Below are positions 1 through 8,691 of a DNA stretch of 64,000 nucleotides, one piece after another. Source of the stretch: JACVRW01 sp963820315 (lineage in GTDB: Bacteria > Actinomycetota > Thermoleophilia > Solirubrobacterales > Thermoleophilaceae); contig CAWFZK010000021.1 in the NCBI GenBank assembly GCA_963820315.1, forward strand, positions 1 through 64,000, read 5' to 3'. Below the pieces are notes generated by a model. The model was not told the origin of the DNA. It searched no databases and saw nothing but the letters and a program-made list of their open reading frames with translations. The translations under genes were made by a program, and so were the position numbers. How positions within the stretch are numbered: position 1 is the stretch's first letter; the number at the start of each line of letters is the position of its first letter.

Positions 1-240
1 TCCGGTACCTGGTGGAGGCGGGCCTGTCACCGATGCAGGCCCTGCGCGCGGCCACCCAGTGGGCGGCCCGGTGCCTGGGGCTCGAGCGCGAGGTCGGCAC
101 GATCGAGAAGGGACGGCTGGCCGACCTGGTCGTCGTCAACGGCAACCCGCTCGACGACATCAGCGTGCTGCTGGATCCGACACGCGTCGAGCTGGTCTTG
201 AAGGGCGGGACGATCTGCGCGGACCGCGCGCCGCCCCTGA
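1..240 (+). CDS. Amidohydrolase family protein, C-terminal fragment
   Basis: This is the last part of a metal-dependent amidohydrolase (imidazolonepropionase/prolidase-like), cut by the window edge. Visible is the usual C-terminal pattern: a helix of the SPMQALRAAT type, then GTIEKGRLADLVVVNGNPLD, the strand-turn segment that ends these enzymes by refolding into the small beta-sandwich domain. The catalytic metal ligands lie upstream of the window, so the substrate cannot be told. The coding frame (codons from base 3) runs on to a stop at 426-428, but the extra tail is arginine-rich, looks non-coding and is antisense to a plausible small gene. A stop at 238-240 in another frame is a more natural end and implies a one-base error just before it. 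Confidence 0.7.
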
Positions 241-250
241 GGCGCGATGT

Positions 251-415
251 TCAGCGCCCGCGCCGGCGACGCCTCCGCGCGACCGTCCGGCCCGTATGGC
301 TCGGGGTGCCCCTTCTCAGGCCCTCCACGAACCGCCCGCGGCAGTCATCGCCGCAGAACCGCTGCACGTCCATACCCAGGTCCTTGCGACACGTCTCGCA
401 CTTCATCGTAGGCAT
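251..415 (-). CDS. Small zinc-ribbon-like protein (54 aa)
   Basis: A 54-residue reading frame starting MPTMKCETCRKDLGMD, with a CxxC pair (KCETC) followed 11 residues later by CGDDC, then a strongly basic arginine tail (RRRRRRGR). Four cysteines in two knuckles suggest a zinc-ribbon or treble-clef fold of the kind seen in many unnamed small bacterial proteins. The basic tail could bind nucleic acid. It starts at ATG 415 or at the in-frame ATG 406, with GGAAG just upstream. It is antisense to the read-through tail of the neighbouring amidohydrolase, and only one of the two can be real. I do not recognise the family. Confidence 0.45.
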   Translation of the reverse strand: MPTMKCETCRKDLGMDVQRFCGDDCRGRFVEGLRRGTPSHTGRTVARRRRRRGR

Positions 416-472
416 GCTTCCAGTCTAGGGCTCGCCCGCGCGGGCCCCCTATTGGACCTTGGTCCAGGCGGC

Positions 473-547
473 TCAGCGGAACCCCAGGTATCCCAGGATG
501 AACAGCACGACCACCACGACGCCGATGATGTAGAAGATGTTGTTCAT
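473..547 (-). CDS. Tiny hydrophobic membrane peptide (24 aa)
   Basis: A 24-residue frame, MNNIFYIIGVVVVVLFILGY followed by LGFR, which is a single membrane helix with a basic C-terminal residue. A strong Shine-Dalgarno run (AGGGAGGAGGG) lies about 5 bases before the ATG, unusually clear for this part of the window. Very similar MNN-start single-helix peptides are common in Proteobacteria and are often left unannotated. The function is unknown; a stress-induced membrane peptide is one possibility. The ribosome binding site is the main reason to believe it is real. Confidence 0.55.
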   Translation of the reverse strand: MNNIFYIIGVVVVVLFILGYLGFR

Positions 548-710
548 GGAGCCCTCCTCCCTGTGGATTGCACGTCTTGCCGTTCCCGAAAAAGCATCCC
601 CCGTGCCACGCGGATCGGCTTGCGAAACAGTAGATTGCGGCGCGATCACGGCATCCGCCGGAAACTACTACCGGGTCATTCCGACGGGGAGCATGCGACA
701 CTAGCCGGCG
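548..710. other. Intergenic region, no gene seen
   Basis: A 163-base gap between the reverse-strand 24-aa peptide and the forward-strand peptidase-like gene. It should carry divergent promoters, but I see no clear -35/-10 pair and no strong hairpin. Confidence 0.4.
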
Positions 711-1651
711 ATGAGCACGCCGGACGAGATCCGGATCGCGAACCGGGCGACGTACTGGCCCGTGGCGCCGATCGATCTCGTGGTCGGAGCGCCCCTCGTG
801 GCCCGCGTCCTGCTCGGCGTCACCCCGCTCGGGCGCGTGGTGCAGGGCGCGCTGCTCGGCGTCTATCTCGGACAGCGCGCTCCGCGACTGGCACGACCGC
901 CGGGGAATCCGGCGAGATCGACTTCCGCCGGGAGTTCGGCGCGGATCGTGCGCCACCTGGTGCCGATGCCGCGCCAGGTGCGCGAGGCGGAGGTCCGGAT
1001 GCTCGCCGAGCGCCTGAACGAGGGGACTTCGTGCCGGCAGCGGCGCCCGTCGCTCGTGAGCTGGCGGTCGAGGTGAACCGGCACCTCACCCCTACATCGC
1101 GGGCATCACCGGCCAGCGCGTCGACACGAGCTCGGAGGTGCGCAGCTTCTCGATTGCGTAGCTGCTTCCCGTTCGCGTACGGCGCCTGCGACGTCATCTC
1201 GGGCGACGTCGCGATCTTCCGCGACACCGGGATCTTCGAGCCGCACGTGATCGCGCACGAGTTCTGCCACCGGAAGGGCTACTGGAAGGAGCTGCACGCG
1301 CAGGCGCTCGCCTATCTCGCGCTCGTCGACCTCCGGCGAGCCGTCCTCGTGCAGTCCGCGCGCCGAGCGGCTCCACCGCCACCTGCGTGTGCTCGCGGGG
1401 AAGAAGCCAGGGGCGTTCAGCGGCTCGCGGAGGCCGCGGCGCTGCGTCCCGAGCTGCGGCAGGTGCTCGCCCGAGCCCGGGCCGCCCACGACCGGGTCGG
1501 GCGGAGGTCGAGGGCGGAAGGCGCCACGCGGACCAAGAACGAATGGGATACCGGACAGAAGGGGATCTCCGACTACGACGTCGGCTTCACGAACTTCCTC
1601 TACACGTTCGAGACCAGCACGACCGCGAGGCAGACGCCCCCGGCCGCCTAG
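711..1651 (+). pseudogene. DUF3810-like zinc metallopeptidase, frameshifted
   Basis: Coding similarity is spread over all three frames, so at least three single-base shifts separate the pieces. The N-terminal piece starts MSTPDEIRIANRATYWP. The most telling piece, near 1,225-1,330, reads PHVIAHEFCHRKGYWKE followed by LHAQALAYLAL. An HEFCH motif followed by an acidic residue and an ALAYLA helix matches the layout of the DUF3810 family of membrane-linked metallopeptidases (HExxH, then ExxANxLAYLA). The C-terminus reads GISDYDVGFTNFLYTFET. I cannot tell a decayed gene from an intact gene with sequencing indels; the indel density of the neighbouring genes favours the latter. Confidence 0.45.
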
Positions 1652-1730
1652 CCCGTCCCCTCGCCGGCGCCCACTCGCGGCGACTGGCCCGATATGCCAC
1701 AATCCGGGCACGCGCTCCGGGAGAAGCACG

Positions 1731-3159
1731 ATGACAGACACGAACGATCCCCGCTCCCCCTCGACGAATCGCCGGCTCGCCGCCATTCTTGCCGCCGACA
1801 TCGCCGGCTACAGCCGCCTCATGGGCGAGGACGAGGCCGCGACGGTCCGCGACCTCAAGGCGCACCAGGCGGTGGTCCTGCCGCTGGTCGGCCGCTACGG
1901 CGGCCGCATCATCGACACCGCCGGCGACGGCATCCTGGCCGAGTTCCCGAGCGTGATCAATGCGACCGAGTGCGCGGTCGAGATCCAGACCATCATGGCG
2001 ACGCGCAACGAGGCGGTGCCCGAGTCGCGCCGCATGCGGTTCCGCATCGGCATCAACCTGGGTGACGTCATCCACGACGAGACCCGGATCTATGGCGACG
2101 GCATCAACGTCGCGGCGCGGCTCGAAGGGATCGCGGAGCCCGGCGGCATCTGCATCTCCCGCCAGGTGTTCGACCAGGTGAGCCGCTCGATCAAGGCGGA
2201 TTTCCAGGCGCTCGGCCCGCGCACCTTGAAGAACATCGCGCAGCCGGTGGACGTCTTCGCCATCGCGCCGGCGGATGGCGGCGCCGGACCGGGCGTGACG
2301 GCCCCCAATGCCGTCGACCTGCAGCAGGAGATTCGCTTCTGCACCGCGCCCGACGGGGTCCAGCTCGCCTACTCGATGATCGGCCAGGGGCCGCCGCTGA
2401 TGAAGACGGGCAACTGGATGACCCATCTGGAGTTCGATCTCGAGAGCCCGATCTGGCGGCATCTCTATCGCGAGCTGGCGAAGGACCACACGCTGGTCCG
2501 CTACGACGCCCGCGGCAACGGGCTGTCGGACCGGACCGTCGACGAGATCTCGTTCGACGCCTTCGTGAGCGATCTGGAGACGGTGGTCGACGCCGCGGGG
2601 CTCACGCGGTTCGCGCTGCTCGGGATCTCCCAGGGCTGCGCGGTCTCGATCGCCTACGCGGTGCGACATCCCGAGCGGGTGTCGCATCTCATCCTCTACG
2701 GCGGCTTCGCGCTGGGCTGGAACAAGCGCGCCCGCACCGCGGCCCAGAAGGAAGAGGACGCCGCCATGCTGACGCTGATGCGCGTGGGCTGGGGCAAGGA
2801 GAACCCGGCCTTCCGCCAGCTGTTCACCTCCCAGTTCATGCCCGGCGGGACCAAGGAGCAGGCCGACTGGTTCAACGAGCTGCAGCGCATCACGGTCTCG
2901 GGGGAGATGGCCGCCCGGATCTTCGCGGCGAACGGCGAGATCGATGTCACCGCGCTGCTCCCGCGGGTGAGCGTGCCGACGCTCGTGCTGCACGCGCGCG
3001 ATGACGCCCGCGTCCCGTTCGAGGCCGGGCGCCGCATGGCGGCCGGCATCCCGGGCGCCCGGTTCGTCGCCTTGCACGGGGCGCAACCACCTCTTCCTCG
3101 AGACCGAGCCGGCCTTTGGCCAGTTCCTGGAGCACACCCGGGCGTTCCTCGCCGGCTAG
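1731..3159 (+). CDS. Class III nucleotide cyclase fused to alpha/beta hydrolase
   Basis: Residues about 12-185 are a class III adenylate/guanylate cyclase domain. AAILAADIAGYSRLMG carries the first metal-binding aspartate and DTAGDGILAEF the second; RIGINLGDV and GINVAARLE follow. From about residue 200 to the end is an alpha/beta hydrolase with the nucleophile elbow LLGISQGCA and a C-terminal histidine in GRNHLFLE. The last 26 residues are in another frame: one extra G near 3,078-3,082 must be removed to reach the stop at 3157-3159. The corrected length is about 475 residues. Cyclase-hydrolase fusions occur in Alphaproteobacteria and relatives, and the hydrolase half is thought to act as a sensor. 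ATG 1731 directly precedes the cyclase. Confidence 0.8.
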
Positions 3160-3240
3160 ACCTCCTTCCCGGCTACTCCCGCTCGGATCGGCCGACGCTA
3201 CGGAGCGAAAGAGCCGCGAGGCAACCGCCCCGGGTCCCGC

Positions 3241-4383
3241 TCAGAGTGAGGCGAGCGCCCAGAAGACCAGGAAGGAAAAAGCGGCCAGCGCCCCGAAGGG
3301 CAGCGCGAAGCCGTCGGTCGAGGCGAAGAGGGCGCCCACCGCCGGGGCGCCGACCGCGACGCCGAGCACGCCGATGCCGCTGACGAGGCCGACCGCGGCC
3401 CCCGGCGCTCTCGGCAGGAGCGCCCCGGTCGTGTGCATGACGGCGGCATACGGGGCGTTGAACGCGACGCCGAGCGTGATGATGGCGCCGGCCGCGACGA
3501 TCAGCGGCCGGCCGGGCCAGGCGAGCGCCACGAGGCCGATGGCGCCGGCCAGCACGGTGAGCTTCATGACCGCGCGAGCTCCCAGGACACCCCGATCGAC
3601 CAGCACCCCACCGAGTGGACGCGAGAGCACTCCGAGCGCGAGGATCACCGAGCCCGCGGCGCCCGCCCTCACCAGCGACAGCCCGAACTCGTGGACCAGG
3701 AAAGTGGTGATCCAGATGCCGACCAGCACCGCCAGCCCGAAGGTGGCGGTGTGCACGAGCCCCAGGGTCCAGACCTTCGGGCTACGCACCGCCTCGGTGA
3801 GCGGCGCGGCGGCGGGCGACGGCCGAATGCGCGGGGCCAGCGCGAGCCATGCCACCGTGGACACCGCGATCAGCCCGGACGAGACCACGAACGCCCGACG
3901 CCAACCCAGATGGCTGGCCAGGAGCGGGATCAGGTAGAGCGAGGTGCCGCCGCCGAGCTGGACGAGCCCCCCGTAGAGTCCGAGGGCCCGGTGGACGCGG
4001 GCCGGGGGCACGACGAGCACCGCGGAGCGCATCCCGGCGATGAACGCCAGCGCGCAGCCGACACCTCCCACCACCTTGATGAGCACGAGGTCCGGGAAGT
4101 CGCGCGCATAGCCCAGCGCGAGATTACTCGCGAAGACGGCGGCCAGCCCCGCGGTGCCCACGCGGGTGGGCCCGAGGCGGTCGCTCAGCATGCCGGCGGG
4201 AACGCACGCGACCGCGAGGGTGACGAAGAATGCGGAGGAGAGCAGACCGGCGTGGACGGGACCGAAGCCGAGCTCCGCCATCAGGAGCGGGATCACCGCC
4301 GCGTGGTTGGTGTAGTTGGTGGTCGCCGCCCATCCCATCAGGCAAGCCGCGGCCAGGCGGATGTTCACCTCGAGGGTCGGCAC
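3241..4383 (-). CDS. Major facilitator superfamily transporter
   Basis: An intact frame of about 380 residues with 12 hydrophobic segments typical of MFS permeases. Between helices 2 and 3 is the family motif GMLSDRLGPTRVGTAG, and the equivalent loop in the second half reads GGVLVDRGVLGAR. The layout is closest to nitrate/oxalate or cyanate-type MFS members, but no substrate can be assigned. The start is unclear: GTG 4383 is given, and GTG 4368 is equally possible; neither has a good ribosome site. It lies downstream of the metallo-hydrolase and the liv genes on the same strand. It is free of frameshifts, unlike those genes. Confidence 0.75.
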   Translation of the reverse strand: MPTLEVNIRLAAACLMGWAATTNYTNHAAVIPLLMAELGFGPVHAGLLSSAFFVTLAVACVPAGMLSDRLGPTRVGTAGLAAVFASNLALGYARDFPDLVLIKVVGGVGCALAFIAGMRSAVLVVPPARVHRALGLYGGLVQLGGGTSLYLIPLLASHLGWRRAFVVSSGLIAVSTVAWLALAPRIRPSPAAAPLTEAVRSPKVWTLGLVHTATFGLAVLVGIWITTFLVHEFGLSLVRAGAAGSVILALGVLSRPLGGVLVDRGVLGARAVMKLTVLAGAIGLVALAWPGRPLIVAAGAIITLGVAFNAPYAAVMHTTGALLPRAPGAAVGLVSGIGVLGVAVGAPAVGALFASTDGFALPFGALAAFSFLVFWALASL

Positions 4384-4403
4384 TCGGCGCGGATCGGCCG
4401 GCG

Positions 4404-5384
4404 CTACGGCGCGAAGGAGCCGAAGTACGGCATGGTCACGATCCTCGTCCGGGGTGTGACCTTCTTCATCTCCTTCACCCACAGGTCGAGGTTGGCCGGG
4501 TCGCCGTAGATCGCGCGCAGGTCGGTCGGGGTCCCCGTGAGCGGGGCCTCGAAGTTGTCCCAGTGGGTGGGCAGCACCACCTTCGGGTAGTTGAGCGCCC
4601 GCACGAGCCGCGGGGTGAAGTCGAAGGTGTTGTTGGAGAAGAGCGGCGCGATGAGGGCCACGTCCGGCCTGAGGCCCGCGATGGCCCGCTCGATGTAGTT
4701 GCCCGAGCTCATGAGGAAGATCGTGTACTTCCCGCCGATCCGGAGCACGTAGATCAGGGTATCGCCCTCCGGGAGGTCGCCGACCTTGGTGGGCGGGGAC
4801 GCCGGCACCGACACCAAGTGGCCCGGCACCGCGTACTTCTTGGTGCCGCCCATCGAGTGGACGCTCGGGAAGACCTCGATGGTGTAGCCGTCGAACTGCA
4901 TGTACTCCCCGCCCTTGACCTGCACGATCTTGCCCTCGGGCACGCCGGCCGCCCGCATCACGTTGGCGTGGGTCTCCGAGCCGATGACCATCGCCCCGGT
5001 CTTCTTGGCGATGTAGGGGACGTCGGCCATGTGGTCCCAGTGGCCGTGCCCGACCAGGATCTGGTCGGCCTTCTTCACGTGCTGGTCGATGAGCGCGGTG
5101 TCGGTGGGCAGCAGCGTGTCGTGGTTCAGCTTGTTCTGGAGGAAGCCCGACTCGAAGCGGTTGAGCCAGGGATCGACCAGGATGGTCCTGTTGCCGAAGG
5201 TGATCTCCCAGCCGTTGGTGCCGAACCACTTGAAGCTCACCCCGGCGGTTCCGGGTCCGCCGCCGGCCGGCGCGGTTTCAGCGCCCTCGGCCACCCCCGG
5301 CAGCACCAGCGATCGCCCCAGGCTCGCGGCGGCGGCCGCCGCCCCCGTCACCAGGCTCCCGGCGAGAAACCCTCGCCTCGACAT
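4404..5384 (-). CDS. Tat-exported metallo-beta-lactamase-fold hydrolase
   Basis: The start is set at ATG 5384, which gives MSRRGFLAGSLVTGAAAAAA, a twin-arginine signal with an AxA-type cleavage region; an upstream ATG at 5408 would bury the signal. The mature protein has the metallo-beta-lactamase metal site GHGHWDHMAD (HxHxDH) and further histidines in VFPSVHSMGG and LPTHWDNFE. The family is the L-ascorbate-lactonase/UPF0173-like group of MBL hydrolases, and a substrate cannot be named. It lies between the ABC ATPase gene and the MFS gene on the same strand, so it may act on a compound imported by this cluster. Confidence 0.75.
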   Translation of the reverse strand: MSRRGFLAGSLVTGAAAAAASLGRSLVLPGVAEGAETAPAGGGPGTAGVSFKWFGTNGWEITFGNRTILVDPWLNRFESGFLQNKLNHDTLLPTDTALIDQHVKKADQILVGHGHWDHMADVPYIAKKTGAMVIGSETHANVMRAAGVPEGKIVQVKGGEYMQFDGYTIEVFPSVHSMGGTKKYAVPGHLVSVPASPPTKVGDLPEGDTLIYVLRIGGKYTIFLMSSGNYIERAIAGLRPDVALIAPLFSNNTFDFTPRLVRALNYPKVVLPTHWDNFEAPLTGTPTDLRAIYGDPANLDLWVKEMKKVTPRTRIVTMPYFGSFAP

Positions 5385-5411
5385 CCCGTTGGTATCGATG
5401 AAACACATAGG

Positions 5412-6146
5412 TCACACGCCCAGGTAGTACTTCTTCACCAGCTCGTTCTCGCGCAGCTCCCGCGTGCTGCGGCCCTCGAACTCGATCTTGCCGTGCACGA
5501 TGATGTAGCCGCGATCGGCGATCTTGGTGGCCTGGTTGAAGTTCTGCTCGGCCATGAGCACGGTGAGCTGGCGGCTGCTCCTTCAGCTCCTTGATCTTGG
5601 CGATCACCCGGCTCACCAGGATGGGCGCGAGCCCCACCGACGGCTCGTCGACGAGGAGGATCCGCGGCGAGGACATGAGCGCGCGGGCCACCGCCAGCAT
5701 CTGCTGCTCGCCGCCCGCTCATGCTGCCGGCGAGCTGGCGCCGGCGCGCGCGGAGCACCGGGAAGGCCTCGAAGGCGAAGGCGAGGTTGCCGCGATGTCG
5801 GCGCGGGCGTCCGGCGCGGTAGGCGCCCAGCAGCAGGTTCTCCTCGACGGTGAGCTTGGGGAAGAGCCGGCGGCCCTCGGGCACCAGCGCGATGCCGAGG
5901 CCCACGATCTCCTCGGTCGACTTCCGGGTGAGGTCGACGCGCGCGCCGTCGGTCTCGAGGAAGATCTCGCCGGCCTCGGGCGCGCACCATGCCCATGATG
6001 CACTTGATGAGCGTGCTCTTGCCGTTGCCGTTGGTGCCGAGCAGGGCGACGGTCTCGCCGTCGCGCACCTCGATCGAGACGCCGTGCAGCACGCGCACCG
6101 CGCCGTAGCCGGCGTCCACGTCGCGGACCACGAGCCTACTCGCCAA
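5412..6146 (-). CDS. livF: Branched-chain amino acid-type ABC ATPase LivF, frameshifted
   Basis: The second ATPase of a liv-type importer. The N-terminus reads VVRDVDAGYGAVRVLHGVSI with Walker A GTNGNGKST; later pieces show the signature region SMSGGEQQMLAVARAL, Walker B ILLVDEPSVGL and the C-terminal KIEFEGRSTRELRE type. These pieces lie in three frames, with shifts near 5,983, 5,718 and 5,580. The start is TTG 6146, which overlaps the end of livG by 11 bases, as usual in this operon type. The end reads KKYYLGV. I read it as one functional gene with sequencing indels. Confidence 0.8.
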
Positions 6147-6861
6147 GGTAGGCCTTCTCCACGGCCGGGTTCCGCACGATCTCGTCCGGCGTGCCCTCGG
6201 CGATGCGCTCGCCCGCGTCGAGCACCACGATGCGCTCGGAGAAGCGCATCACCGCCCGCATGATGTGCTCGATCATGATGATCGTGATGCCCTGCTCGCT
6301 GAGCCGGAACAGGATGGCCAGGATGTCGTCCACCTCCGCGCTCGACAGCCCGGCCATGGCCTCGTCGGAGATCAGGAGCTTGGGCCGCGCCGCCATCGCG
6401 CGGGCCAGCTCGAGCTTGCGCATCTCGATCTGGGTGAGCCCGGCGGGGCGCAGGTGCGCCTTGGCCTCGAGCCCGATCGTCGCGCAGGATGTCCGCGGCG
6501 TCCGCGTCGGCCTCGCGCGTGCGCGCGCGTGCGCCGCGTACTCGAGCGGGATGTCGAGGTTCTCGAGGACGGTCATGCTGCGCGAACGGCTTGGGGATCT
6601 GAAAGCTGCGCGCGATGCCGAGCCGCGTGCGCTGGTGGGCGGGCAGCGTCGGTGATCTCGCGGCCGTCGAAGAGGATCCGGCCGCCGTCGACGTGGAGCG
6701 AGCCCGAGATGCAGTTGATGAGCGTGGTCTTGCCGGAGCCGTTGGGGCCGATCAGCCCGAACCGCTCGCCCGCCTTCACGTGGAGCGTCACGCCGGTTCA
6801 GCGCGGTGAAGCCGCCGAAGCGCTTGACGACGCCCTCGACTTCGAGCAGCGCGGCGGCCAT
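6136..6861 (-). CDS. livG: Branched-chain amino acid-type ABC ATPase LivG, frameshifted
   Basis: The first ATPase of the importer. The start ATG 6861 gives MAAALLEVEGVVKRFGGF; Walker A is GLIGPNGSGKTTLINC, Walker B LLISDEAMAGLS, and the H-loop IIMIEHIM. The ABC signature is replaced by the LTQIEMRKLELARA form, where LivG proteins usually have PYGQQRRLEIARA. Frame changes occur near 6,796, 6,650, 6,588 and 6,485. It starts two bases after the livM stop and overlaps livF, so it is part of the operon. The substrate of such importers ranges from branched-chain amino acids to urea, amides and aromatic acids. Confidence 0.8.
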   Translation of the reverse strand: MAAALLEVEGVVKRFGGFTALNRRDAPREGGRAVRADRPQRLRQDHAHQLHLGLAPRRRRPDPLRRPRDHRRCPPTSARGSASRAAFRSPSRSRSMTVLENLDIPLEYAAHARARARPTRTPRTSCATIGLEAKAHLRPAGLTQIEMRKLELARAMAARPKLLISDEAMAGLSSAEVDDILAILFRLSEQGITIIMIEHIMRAVMRFSERIVVLDAGERIAEGTPDEIVRNPAVEKAYLGE

Positions 6862-6863
6862 GG

Positions 6864-7803
6864 TCAGCGGCCCCGCAGGCGGCGCACGAGGCCGAGGATG
6901 CCCTCGGGCGCGAGCGACGACGAAGGCGACGAGCACGACGCCCACGATGAGCAGGTTCAGCTCGGAGGAGATCGTCACCGTGGCGAGCTGCTGGGCGGTG
7001 CCGAGCAGCACCGCGCCGATGACCGGGCCCGAGCCAGCTCGTGGTGCCGCCGATCATCGGCATCGCGAGCGCGTTCACCGCGTAGTCGAGGCGAAGGCCG
7101 AGTTGGGCTCGACGAACGTGACGTAGTACGGAAACGGCGCGCCGGCCACGCCCAGGAAGAAGCCGCTCACCGTGGTGGCGAAGAGCTTGAGCCGCAGGGT
7201 CGGCACCCCCATGCACTCGGCCGCCTCCTCGTTGTCGCGCAGGGCGGCCAGCCCCCGGCCGATCCACGAGCGCTCGATGAACCGCGCGGTCAGCACCGCG
7301 ACGACCGCGAGGGCGACCATGACCGTGAACAGGAACGTGACGTAGTTGCCGAAGGGCGGCCCGCTCGGCCGGAGCACGCTGAGGCCGCGGGAGCCGCCGA
7401 CGTACTCCCAGTTGATGATGATGGTCTGCAGCACGACCGACAGCGCCAGCGTCGCGATGGAGAAGAAGACGCCCGCGCAGGCGCAGCGTGAGATAGCCGA
7501 TGCCGAGCCCGAGCAGCGCGGCGACCAGCCCGCCGGCCAGGATCAGCACCGGCAGCGGCGCCCGCACCGACCGGATGAGGAAGACCGCGGTGTAGGCGCC
7601 CGAGGGCGAAGAACGCCGGGGTGCCGAAGTTCACGTAGCCCGCGTAGCCGCCCAGGATGTTCCACGCGGTGGCGATGACGACGTACTGGAGAATGACGTA
7701 GCCCGCGAAGTAGACATAGGGGTTCACGCGCAGCGAGGCCAGCAGGATGCCGGCCGCGATGACGGCCACGCCCACCAGCAGCGCGACGCGCGGTGCGCCG
7801 CAT
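6864..7803 (-). CDS. livM: ABC permease LivM, frameshifted
   Basis: A membrane permease of the importer, readable only by joining three frames. Recognisable pieces are NPYVYFAGYVILQYVVIATA, NILGGYAGYVNFGTPAFFAL, the LivM-type loop RSWIGRGLAALRDNEEAAEC (the EAA-like coupling region) and PMIGGTTSWLGP. Frame changes fall near 7,780, 7,605, 7,480, 7,090, 7,030 and 6,910. ATG 7803 immediately follows the livH stop (cta at 7804-7806), which supports this start even though a shift follows within about ten codons. Confidence 0.75.
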
Positions 7804-8676
7804 CTAGCGGCCGAACAGTCCCGCCGGCCGCACCGCGAGCGCCATCAGGAGGATGCCGAACGAGACCGCCAGCGACCACGAGGGGCCGAAGAAGGTCGAC
7901 ATCAGGCTCTCCACCACGCCCAGGATGATCGCGGCGACGAGGGTGCCGCCGATGCTGCCCATGCCGCCCAGGACCGTGATGGCGAACATGCGGCCGATGT
8001 AGTCGCGGTCGGTCGACGGCACCACCGGCGCGATCGTGATCAGCAGCGCGCCGGCCAGGCTGGCCGCCGCGATGCCGATGCCGAAGGCGATGGTCTTGAT
8101 CCGGACGGGATTGGCGCCCATCAGCCGCAGCGCCCGCTGATCCTGCGACACGGCCATGATGGCCCGCCCGTAGAACGTCCGGCCGAGGAACAGGTAGAGC
8201 GCCAGGGTCATCGCGAGCCCGACCACGCACGGGACCAGGTAGCGGTAGGCGATGCCGACGCCGCCGAACTCGATCGACTTGCCGATGTAGGGCGCCTGCA
8301 CCAGCCGGTAGTCGACGCCGAACTTGAGGCTGAGGCTGACCTCGATGATGAAGAGGATGCCGAAGAAGAAGACGAGCCCGCGCAACGACTCCTCGCCGCG
8401 CCGCTCGAAGCTCGCGTAGTAGATGCGATAGACGGCGACGCCGAGCAGGTAGAACACGGGCGTGAAGAGGAGCCCGACCAGGATCGGGTCGAGGCCGAAC
8501 GCGCTGTTCATCACGTAGGCCGCGTAGGAGCCCAGGATCAGGAACGCCGGCTGCGCGATGTTGGCGATGTCGAGCAGGCCGAAGATCAGCGAGATGCCAA
8601 GGCTCACCGCGGCGTAGAAGCCGCCGAGCAGCAGGCCGGCGACGAGCGCGTTGGCCAGCAGGTCCCAGGAGAACAG
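7804..8676 (-). CDS. livH: ABC permease LivH
   Basis: An intact permease frame of about 290 residues. It has SLGISLIFGLLDIANIAQPA near the N-terminus, the coupling motif MAVSQDQRALRLMGANPVRI, and the C-terminal VLGGMGSIGGTLVAAIILG typical of LivH. No ATG or GTG precedes the conserved first helix (FSWDLLANALVAGLLLGGFY), because the frame opens at a TAG at 8692-8694, which is also the stop of the binding protein. The given start is an in-frame CTG at 8676. GTG 8607 would cut the first helix. The true start may be hidden by a sequence error. Confidence 0.8.
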   Translation of the reverse strand: MFSWDLLANALVAGLLLGGFYAAVSLGISLIFGLLDIANIAQPAFLILGSYAAYVMNSAFGLDPILVGLLFTPVFYLLGVAVYRIYYASFERRGEESLRGLVFFFGILFIIEVSLSLKFGVDYRLVQAPYIGKSIEFGGVGIAYRYLVPCVVGLAMTLALYLFLGRTFYGRAIMAVSQDQRALRLMGANPVRIKTIAFGIGIAAASLAGALLITIAPVVPSTDRDYIGRMFAITVLGGMGSIGGTLVAAIILGVVESLMSTFFGPSWSLAVSFGILLMALAVRPAGLFGR

Positions 8677-8691
8677 CGGCGCGCTCGCGCG

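Noticed and set aside
59..1651. Long forward reading frame over the first 1.6 kb
   Set aside because: Most of it is arginine/alanine-rich shadow sequence; only the segment around 1,170-1,650 shows real motifs, and it belongs to the frameshifted peptidase-like gene.
1587..3137. Long reverse frame opposite the cyclase
   Set aside because: Antisense shadow with Arg/Asp/His-rich composition and no motifs; the forward frame has all cyclase and hydrolase motifs.
3433..5594. Forward frames opposite the MFS and metallo-hydrolase genes
   Set aside because: His/Arg/Asp-rich antisense products; the reverse genes have clear helices and metal motifs.
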